Origin: JBEIUO01 sp964549785
Lineage (GTDB): Bacteria; Planctomycetota; Phycisphaerae; Phycisphaerales; UBA1924
Length of the DNA: 8,967 nt
Assembly: GCA_964549785.1 (NCBI GenBank)
Contig: CAZJXA010000139.1
Coordinates: 1-8,967, forward strand
Direction: 5' to 3'
Part shown: piece after piece, positions 1 through 5,276 of the stretch
How the letters are laid out: each line of letters starts with the position of its first letter
How positions within the stretch are numbered: the stretch's first letter is position 1
The notes under the pieces: generated by a model
Databases searched by the model: none
Seen by the model: only the letters and a program-made list of their open reading frames with translations
What the model was told of the DNA's origin: nothing
Program-made: the position numbers and the translations under genes

Positions 1-180
1 AGCGTCCCCGAGGCCGACCACATCCTGACGCTCTACTTTGGCCTGATTGCCGACGAGCGGCGAATCCTCTCAGTTGTTCAGCGCGGCAACATGTTTAGCC
101 CGCATAGCGACGGCCACGAACGCGAGACCGTGCCCGCCGTATGGCTGCCGCGCGCTGGGCAACCAACGGTGCTCACATGA
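1..180 (+). CDS. C-terminal fragment of an unidentified protein
   Basis: An open frame runs from the first base of the window to a TGA at 178-180, giving 59 residues with no start in the window, so this is the tail of a gene beginning upstream. It is read in frame 1. Frame 2 stops within the first 30 bases and frame 3 shortly after 100, and frame 1 shows the same G/C-rich third positions as the genes downstream. The peptide starts SVPEADHILTLYFGLIADER and ends in a polar, Pro-rich tail. I recognise no family, motif or membrane segment in it. It is separated from the hsd operon by 218 bases, so it is probably a different transcription unit. It could also be a chance open frame, although the codon bias argues against that. 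Confidence 0.5.
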   Translation, partial: SVPEADHILTLYFGLIADERRILSVVQRGNMFSPHSDGHERETVPAVWLPRAGQPTVLT

Positions 181-189
181 ACAGCTCGA

Positions 190-218
190 CCTGAATCACC
201 TACGCTGAAGGGTTCAGG
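190..218 (+). other. Inverted repeat just after the upstream gene
   Basis: CCTGAATC at 190-197 can pair with GGTTCAGG at 211-218 (eight pairs, one of them G-T), leaving a 13-base loop. It begins ten bases after the stop codon of the upstream fragment, where a terminator would be expected, but no T-tract follows, so intrinsic termination is doubtful. It may be chance. Confidence 0.25.
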
Positions 219-261
219 ACACGATGCATTGAGCGCAGCCAGCATACCTGGAACCGGCGGC

Positions 262-281
262 AGAAGTTTCACCTGACTTCT
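262..281. repeat. Short perfect inverted repeat in the leader region
   Basis: AGAAGT at 262-267 and ACTTCT at 276-281 form a perfect six-base inverted repeat with an eight-base spacer. It lies upstream of the candidate promoter and could be a small hairpin or a protein-binding site. Short repeats like this also occur by chance, and no regulator gene is visible in the window. Confidence 0.2.
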
Positions 282-321
282 CGCTCCTCGCCCGCAGTAC
301 GTCGCCGTGTCAATCTGTTCA

Positions 322-355
322 CTGACGCGATTTCGCGTATACCGTATGCTATACT
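322..355 (+). promoter_or_regulatory. Candidate promoter of the hsd operon (extended -10)
   Basis: TATACT at 350-355 matches five of six bases of the sigma-70 -10 consensus. It is preceded by TG at 347-348 with one base between, which makes an extended -10 element. An overlapping alternative is TATGCT at 345-350 with CTGACG at 322-327 as a -35 box, spaced 17 bases. Either would start transcription around 357-363 and leave a leader of about 40 bases before the ATG at 399. This is the most AT-rich patch in the 218-base gap, and it lies directly ahead of a tightly packed same-strand gene cluster. The assignment rests on pattern only. Confidence 0.5.
326..354. promoter_or_regulatory. Palindromic elements overlapping the promoter, possible operator
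   Basis: Two inverted repeats sit back to back. CGCGA at 326-330 and TCGCG at 333-337 are separated by two bases. GTATA at 337-341 and TATAC at 350-354 are separated by eight bases, giving an 18-base dyad that covers the -10 region. A dimeric helix-turn-helix repressor bound here would block the promoter. Restriction-modification operons are often controlled this way, by a controller protein or by the methyltransferase itself, but no controller gene is in the window. Confidence 0.35.
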
Positions 356-398
356 TTCAGCCAACGTGTGCCCACTTCTGCGAGCTTGACTGAGCGCA

Positions 399-1910
399 AT
401 GACGCAACTCCCGCTTACCCTCTCGATTCCCCAGGCCCAACTTGACAACCATCTCTTCGAGGCCGCTAACATCCTCCGTGGTCCCGTCGACGCCGCCGAC
501 TTCAAGACCTACATCTTCCCGCTGCTCTTCTTCAAGCGCATCTCCGACGTCTACGACGAAGAGACGAAGGCTGCCCTCGCCGAATCTGGCGGCGATGAGG
601 AGTATGCCCATCTCCCCGAGTTCCACCGCTTTCAGATCCCACCTAGCTGTCACTGGAACGATGTGCGGGCGACGGTGAGCAACGTCGGGCAGGCCATCCA
701 GCACGCCCTCCGCGAGATCGAGAAGGTGAACCAGCGTACACTCTACGGCATCTTCGGCGACGCGCAGTGGTCGAACAAGGAGCGCCTCTCTGACGCGTTG
801 CTCCGCGATCTGCTTGATCATTTCTCGCGCCTGACGCTGGCCAACCGCAACGTGCCCGCCGATGTGCTCGGCCAGGCCTACGAGTTCCTGATCAAGAAGT
901 TCGCCGATGCGACCAACAAGAAGGCGGGCGAGTTCTACACCCCGCGCAGCATCGCGCGCCTGATGATCAACATCCTCGACCCACAGGAAGGCGAGACTAT
1001 CTACGACCCTGCCTGTGGGACCGGCGGTATGCTCCTTGAGGCCGTTCACCATGTCCGCGAGCGGGGCGGCAACATCCGCACGCTCTGGGGCAAGCTCTAC
1101 GGCCAGGAGAAGAACCTGACCACCTCGGGTATCGCCCGCATCAACCTCTTCCTCCATGGCGTCGAGGATTTTCAGATCGTCCGAGACGACACTCTCCGCA
1201 CACCGGCGTTCTTCTCCGGCGACCGCCTGGCGACGTTCGACTGTGTGATTGCCAACCCGCCCTTCTCGCTCGAGCGCTGGGGCGAGGACCTCTGGCTCAA
1301 GGACCCCTACGGTCGAAACTTCGCCGGCCTGCCTCCGCGCACCAGCGGCGACTACGCTTGGGTCCAGCATATGATCCTGTCTATGGCGCCCAAGAACGGG
1401 CGCATGGCCGTCGTGCTGCCTCACGGCGTGCTCTTCCGCATGGGCGCCGAGGGTGAGATTCGCAAGAAGATCATCGAGCGCGATCTGCTGGACGCGGTCA
1501 TTGGCCTTGGACCGAACCTGTTCTACGGCACCGGACTTGCGGCGTGCATCCTGGTCTTTCGCGCACATAAGGTGCCGCAGCGCCGAGGACAGGTGCTTAT
1601 GGTAGACGCCTCGCGACTTTTCAAGAAGGGGCGCAATCAGAATACCCTTGAGGCGGATCACAGCGTTCAGATCTACAAGTGGTATCAGGCCTACCAGGAT
1701 GTTCCAGGAGCAGCACGAGTCGTCACACTTGATGTTATTGAGCAGAACGACTGGAATCTGAACATCCCCCGCTACGTTGAGCCTGTCGCCGAAGAAGAAA
1801 CGGTGACGGTCACTGAGGCTCTAGTCAACCTGAAGACGGCTCTGGCCGATGCCTATGCAGCAGAAAATCGCCTACGCGATCTGCTGCGCCAATCAGGGCT
1901 GATGAGCTAG
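399..1910 (+). CDS. hsdM: Type I restriction-modification methyltransferase subunit HsdM, copy 1
   Basis: This 503-residue protein should transfer a methyl group from S-adenosylmethionine to adenine N6 in DNA, as part of an M2S-type complex with HsdS. An HsdM N-terminal helical domain covers roughly residues 15-150, including PLLFFKRISDVYDEE at 41-55. It is followed by the N6-adenine MTase domain with KAGEFYTPR (175-183), the SAM-binding motif I DPACGTGG (203-210) and the catalytic motif IV NPPF (286-289). The C-terminal tail is helical, as expected for contacts with HsdS. Length is normal for HsdM (about 500 residues). The ATG at 399 has only a weak Shine-Dalgarno sequence, but the start aligns residue for residue with that of the second HsdM (3738-5276), which supports it. 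It is the first gene of the operon, 31 bases before the CBS-HEPN gene. All key motifs are intact, so activity is expected. Confidence 0.96.
   Translation: MTQLPLTLSIPQAQLDNHLFEAANILRGPVDAADFKTYIFPLLFFKRISDVYDEETKAALAESGGDEEYAHLPEFHRFQIPPSCHWNDVRATVSNVGQAIQHALREIEKVNQRTLYGIFGDAQWSNKERLSDALLRDLLDHFSRLTLANRNVPADVLGQAYEFLIKKFADATNKKAGEFYTPRSIARLMINILDPQEGETIYDPACGTGGMLLEAVHHVRERGGNIRTLWGKLYGQEKNLTTSGIARINLFLHGVEDFQIVRDDTLRTPAFFSGDRLATFDCVIANPPFSLERWGEDLWLKDPYGRNFAGLPPRTSGDYAWVQHMILSMAPKNGRMAVVLPHGVLFRMGAEGEIRKKIIERDLLDAVIGLGPNLFYGTGLAACILVFRAHKVPQRRGQVLMVDASRLFKKGRNQNTLEADHSVQIYKWYQAYQDVPGAARVVTLDVIEQNDWNLNIPRYVEPVAEEETVTVTEALVNLKTALADAYAAENRLRDLLRQSGLMS
512..538 (+). repeat. Block identical to 3851-3877 (hsdM paralogues)
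   Basis: These 27 bases, encoding the IFPLLFFKR segment of the HsdM N-terminal domain, are identical to 3851-3877 in the second hsdM. This is coding homology between paralogues, not a mobile repeat. It is noted because perfect nucleotide identity of this length can support recombination between the copies. Confidence 0.9.
867..904 (+). repeat. Block matching 4203-4240 with one mismatch (hsdM paralogues)
   Basis: These 38 bases match 4203-4240 in the second hsdM except at 878 (C here, T at 4214). The mismatch is synonymous. The segment encodes LGQAYEFLIKKFA, just before the SAM-binding domain. With 512-538 it marks a patch of unusually high nucleotide identity between the two hsdM genes. Confidence 0.9.
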
Positions 1911-1931
1911 TTAACGCCGCCGTTCTCGTTC

Positions 1932-1937
1932 GAGGTG
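1932..1937 (+). promoter_or_regulatory. Ribosome binding site of the CBS-HEPN gene
   Basis: GAGGTG at 1932-1937 lies four bases before the ATG at 1942, inside the 31-base gap after hsdM copy 1. The gap contains no hairpin or promoter-like sequence, so the gene is probably read from the hsdM transcript. Confidence 0.6.
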
Positions 1938-1941
1938 CCCC

Positions 1942-3741
1942 ATGCCTTTCCTCGTCAAAGATCTCATCGAGGGTCGTCCCCGGCCAATGTGCTGTAAGCT
2001 TGATGAACCGGCGCAGGCCGCACTCGCCGTGATGATCGAGCATGACTATAGCCAGATGCCGGTAATTGACGCTGATGAGCGGCCAGTCGGTATGGTGAGC
2101 AGCGACTCCATTGTTCGAGCGCTCCACTACTTCGACATTACGCTGCCGGCGCTCCGCGTCTCGCATGCGCTGATGAAGATGGCCCGTCACCATCTCGAGG
2201 ATGACCTGTTCGAGCTGCTCGATGTGCTCCGCGACACGTACGCCGTGCTCATCGTCGACAGCGGCAACAAGCTCGTCGGCATTGTGACGAGCTACGACGC
2301 CACGGAGTATTTTCGCCGGCGGAGCGAGGACATCATGCTCGTCGAGGACGTTGAGATGATGGTGCGCGAGTACATCCTCGCGGCCTTCACCGATCCGAAC
2401 GGCGACCTCAAGCAGGATGAGCTGGATGCGTTTGTCGCCGAGACGCTCTCGGAGAACAACGACCTGAGAGGACGATTCGCGAAAGCGCTCGGTGCTTACC
2501 TGACCGGCGAGAGCGGCACCAGACCCAAGCTTGATCAGAACCTGCTCAACACCGCCTGGCAGCATATTGCTACGAAGGGCAAGAAGCGCGACTTCGCTGA
2601 CCTGACCCTTGCCAACTACGTGACGTTACTCACGCGGAAGGACCGCTGGCAATTCTACCAGTCCACATTTGGCCTCGAGTCTGGTGCCTTGTTCAAAGTC
2701 CTTGATGAGGTACGGAAGATCCGCAACGGCCTTGCGCACTTCCGGGGCGAGATCTCAGCGCAGCAGCGCGATATGCTGCGCTTCTGCTCCGACTGGCTGG
2801 CACGCCATCAGCCTGCCCTGCCTGCCGCGCAACTCGTTGCCACTCCGCTCATCACTGTCGCGCCCATCCTTGGCAGTGCTGAGCTCACAGAGGCACCGGA
2901 TGTCTTGCAGGCGCGGGGCCCTGTTCAGCCCCAGCCCGCTCTCGAAGAGGTACAACCACCTGTCGTTGAGGAGACTCGCTCTGGGGAGAGCCGCTACGAG
3001 CCCCTCGCACGCTACCTCCAAGTTCAGCCCGCTGATATTGAGTCGATCAAGCTTTCCCTGACGGCTATCGAGGAGATCATTGGAGACTCGCTGCCGCCCT
3101 CTGCTCGCCGCCACCGCGCAGCCTGGGCCAATGATCCGACCAACAAGCCCCAAGCACAGCAATGGATCGACGCGGGCTGGCGGGTGTCACGGGTGAGCCT
3201 CGACGAGGAGCGGATTGTCTTCACGCGGAACAAGGAGTACCAGCGGGCCTATTTAGCCTTCTTTAGCGCTCTCCAGATGGAATTGGAACAAGCAGCTCCG
3301 GGCCTCTTCGCATTCCGCTTTTCAGAGGGCCGCTCCTGGCTGGGGATTGGAGCTGTGCGGAGTGGGAACAAGAATGTGGCGGCCTTCTACTGCTCATTCA
3401 CCCGAACCAAGCGCTTCCGGGTGGAGCTTTATATTGAAAGCTACGATCAAGCGATCAATAAGCAGCTCTTCAACAGGCTCCAGGAGCGGAAAGAGCCAAT
3501 CGAGGCCGAGGTTGGCGACAAGCTCAGCTGGGAGCGTCTCGCCGACAACCGACCCTCGCGTATCGCGCGCTACTACCCTGGCACCATCAACGACACTACC
3601 GGCGCCCTGGCAAACCTGCGCGCGCGTGCGGTTGAGGCTGCGAAGCGCTTCGTGCCGGTGCTCCGCCGCCATCTAACGGATATCATCCCCGATGTGCTGG
3701 GCAGCCCTGTGGCTGAGCCGATTGCGGAGGCCCTGCGATGA
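1942..3741 (+). CDS. CBS-CBS / HEPN / DUF7662 / DUF4268 multidomain protein, putative defence effector
   Basis: This 599-residue protein has no established function that I know of. Residues about 3-128 form a tandem CBS (Bateman) module, with QMPVIDADERPVGMVSSD (38-55) and VLIVDSGNKLVGIVTSYDAT (102-121); such modules bind adenine nucleotides or SAM. Residues about 195-290 are helical and contain KIRNGLAHF (259-267). That fits the R-x4-H motif (R261, H266) of HEPN ribonucleases, closest in look to Swt1-like or DUF4145-like HEPN. A Pro-rich linker (291-347) leads to a DUF7662-like domain (352-429; IEEIIGDSLPPSARRH, then WIDAGWRV) and a DUF4268 domain (about 433-580; RVELYIES, then a GDKLSWERL segment). 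The gene lies between two hsdM genes, and its stop overlaps the second hsdM start (ATGA), so the products are probably made in fixed ratio. HEPN activity and CBS ligand are inferred. The HEPN fold could instead be a non-catalytic binding module. Confidence 0.85.
   Translation: MPFLVKDLIEGRPRPMCCKLDEPAQAALAVMIEHDYSQMPVIDADERPVGMVSSDSIVRALHYFDITLPALRVSHALMKMARHHLEDDLFELLDVLRDTYAVLIVDSGNKLVGIVTSYDATEYFRRRSEDIMLVEDVEMMVREYILAAFTDPNGDLKQDELDAFVAETLSENNDLRGRFAKALGAYLTGESGTRPKLDQNLLNTAWQHIATKGKKRDFADLTLANYVTLLTRKDRWQFYQSTFGLESGALFKVLDEVRKIRNGLAHFRGEISAQQRDMLRFCSDWLARHQPALPAAQLVATPLITVAPILGSAELTEAPDVLQARGPVQPQPALEEVQPPVVEETRSGESRYEPLARYLQVQPADIESIKLSLTAIEEIIGDSLPPSARRHRAAWANDPTNKPQAQQWIDAGWRVSRVSLDEERIVFTRNKEYQRAYLAFFSALQMELEQAAPGLFAFRFSEGRSWLGIGAVRSGNKNVAAFYCSFTRTKRFRVELYIESYDQAINKQLFNRLQERKEPIEAEVGDKLSWERLADNRPSRIARYYPGTINDTTGALANLRARAVEAAKRFVPVLRRHLTDIIPDVLGSPVAEPIAEALR
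3726..3730 (+). promoter_or_regulatory. Ribosome binding site of hsdM copy 2
   Basis: GGAGG at 3726-3730 lies seven bases before the ATG at 3738 and sits inside the end of the CBS-HEPN gene. Together with the ATGA overlap at 3738-3741 it suggests translational coupling, and it fixes the start of the second hsdM. Confidence 0.75.
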
Positions 3742-5276
3742 CGACCGCTCTTCCGCATCTGCCGATCTCCCAGCAGCAACTGGAGTCGTACCTCTGGGGT
3801 GCGGCGATCCGCCTCCGTGGTGTCATCGACGCCGGCGACTACAAGCAGTTCATCTTCCCGCTGCTCTTCTTCAAGCGGCTCTGCGACGTCTATGACGAGG
3901 AGTACCAGCGGGCTCTGAAGGACTCGGAAGGTGATGTGCAGTACGCCGCCTTCGACGAGCACCACCGCTTCAGGATCCCCCAGGGCGCCCATTGGCGTGA
4001 TGTCCGTGCCGTCGCTACCAATGTCGGCCAGGCGATCCAGAGCGCCATGCGCGAGATCGAGAAGGCCAATGAGCGCCTCTTCGGCATCTTCGGTGACGCC
4101 CAGTGGACGAACAAGGACCGGCTCTCCGACGCCACGCTGCGCGATCTCATCGAGCACTTCTCGACCTATACGCTGTCGATCGCGAACGTGCCTGAGGACG
4201 AGCTCGGCCAGGCTTACGAGTTCCTGATCAAGAAGTTCGCTGACGACAGCGGCCACACCGCCGCCGAGTTTTACTCCAATCGCACTGTCGTCCACCTGAT
4301 GACGCTGATGCTGGAGCCGCAGCCGGGCGAGAGTATCTACGACCCGACCTGCGGCTCGGGCGGCATGCTGCTCTCCGCAGCCGCTGAGACCCAGCGGCGC
4401 GTACCTGGCCAGGCATGGCGCACGCTGAAACTCTACGGGCAGGAGCGCAATCTGATGACCTCGGCGATCGCTCGCATGAACCTGTTCCTCCACGGGATCG
4501 AGGATTTCCGCGTCGAGCGAGGCGACACCCTGGCCGAGCCCAAGATTCTAGAGGGTGACCGACTCAAGCAGTTTGACGTGGTGCTGGCGAACCCGCCCTA
4601 CTCGATCAAGCAGTGGAATCGCAAGGCGTGGGAGAAAGATGCCTACGGCCGCAACCTCTACGGCACTCCGCCACAGGGCCGCGCCGACTACGCCTTCTTC
4701 CAGCATATTGTTGTGAGTATGAAGCCCGATACGGGCCGCTGTGCGATCCTCTTCCCTCACGGGGTGCTCTTCCGCGATGAGGAGCAGCATATGCGCGCCA
4801 AGCTGCTCGATCACGACATCATCGAATGCGTGCTTGGCCTGGGGCCAAATCTGTTCTACAACTCGCCCATGGAGGCCTGCGTCGTGATCTGCCGGATGCG
4901 CAAGCCGGTCGAGCGGCGCGGCAAGGTGCTCTTCATCAACGCGGTCAACGCGGTCACGCGGGAGCGGGCGCAGAGTTTCCTGGAGGAGCGCCACATTGCG
5001 CACATCGTCGCGGCGTACCAGGCCTTCGCCGACGAGGATGGCTTCGCCCGTGTCGCCACCCTTGACGACATTCAGGCGAACCAGGCAAACCTCAACATTG
5101 CGCTCTACGTTCGCCCGGTCTCGAACAGTAATGGAGCCCACCTGGCAGAGAAGCCGCTCGCAGCGGTGATCGCCGAGTGGGAGCAGAGTTCGCAGGACTT
5201 GCGCATCACCATGGACGAGCTTTTCGCAACGCTGGAGCAGGCCGGGCTTGCCGAGCCAAAGCGAGGCACACGATGA
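3738..5276 (+). CDS. hsdM: Type I restriction-modification methyltransferase subunit HsdM, copy 2
   Basis: This 512-residue adenine-N6 DNA methyltransferase is paralogous to the product of 399-1910 along its whole length. The N-terminal HsdM domain (about 15-150) shares PLLFFKR and VYDEE with copy 1. The catalytic domain has AAEFYSNR (175-182), SAM motif I DPTCGSGG (202-209) and motif IV NPPY (285-288). Both copies also share GRN.YG/FAG-like loops after motif IV and a PHGVLFR strand (340-346 here). The C-terminal helices diverge more from copy 1. It starts inside the stop codon of the CBS-HEPN gene, and its own stop overlaps the start of the DUF262 gene. All catalytic residues are intact, so this is not a decayed duplicate. 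Two full-length M subunits beside one visible S gene is unusual; the two could form a mixed M1-M2-S enzyme or serve separate partners. Confidence 0.96.
   Translation: MTTALPHLPISQQQLESYLWGAAIRLRGVIDAGDYKQFIFPLLFFKRLCDVYDEEYQRALKDSEGDVQYAAFDEHHRFRIPQGAHWRDVRAVATNVGQAIQSAMREIEKANERLFGIFGDAQWTNKDRLSDATLRDLIEHFSTYTLSIANVPEDELGQAYEFLIKKFADDSGHTAAEFYSNRTVVHLMTLMLEPQPGESIYDPTCGSGGMLLSAAAETQRRVPGQAWRTLKLYGQERNLMTSAIARMNLFLHGIEDFRVERGDTLAEPKILEGDRLKQFDVVLANPPYSIKQWNRKAWEKDAYGRNLYGTPPQGRADYAFFQHIVVSMKPDTGRCAILFPHGVLFRDEEQHMRAKLLDHDIIECVLGLGPNLFYNSPMEACVVICRMRKPVERRGKVLFINAVNAVTRERAQSFLEERHIAHIVAAYQAFADEDGFARVATLDDIQANQANLNIALYVRPVSNSNGAHLAEKPLAAVIAEWEQSSQDLRITMDELFATLEQAGLAEPKRGTR
3851..3877 (+). repeat. 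Block identical to 512-538 (hsdM paralogues)
   Basis: Partner of 512-538: 27 identical bases within the N-terminal domain of the second hsdM. Confidence 0.9.
4203..4240 (+). repeat. Block matching 867-904 with one mismatch (hsdM paralogues)
   Basis: Partner of 867-904: 37 of 38 bases identical, with a single synonymous difference at 4214. Confidence 0.9.
5263..5266 (+). promoter_or_regulatory. Ribosome binding site that decides the DUF262 start
   Basis: GAGG at 5263-5266 lies six bases before the ATG at 5273. That ATG overlaps the stop of the second hsdM as ATGA. This favours 5273 over an in-frame ATG at 5177, which would add 32 residues of low-complexity Ala/Gly/Arg sequence lying wholly inside hsdM. 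Confidence 0.7.

Noticed and set aside
357..1661. A 434-codon open frame on the minus strand over hsdM copy 1
   Set aside because: It is antisense to a gene with clear HsdM motifs. Long antisense frames are common in GC-rich coding DNA, and its peptide has no recognisable family.
1825..2565. A 246-codon minus-strand frame across the hsdM1/CBS-HEPN junction
   Set aside because: It is antisense to the CBS domains and spans the end of hsdM1. It has no ribosome binding site or family match that I can see.
3573..4493. A 306-codon minus-strand frame over hsdM copy 2 whose peptide resembles part of the minus-strand frame over copy 1
   Set aside because: The similarity (for example a shared GELLDQELV / SELLDQELV stretch) follows from the paralogy of the two sense genes, not from a conserved antisense protein.
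5177..5272. Longer start for the DUF262 protein at ATG 5177
   Set aside because: The extra 32 residues are Ala/Gly/Arg-rich, lie entirely inside hsdM2 and precede the conserved domain. The ATG at 5273 has a Shine-Dalgarno sequence and an ATGA overlap.
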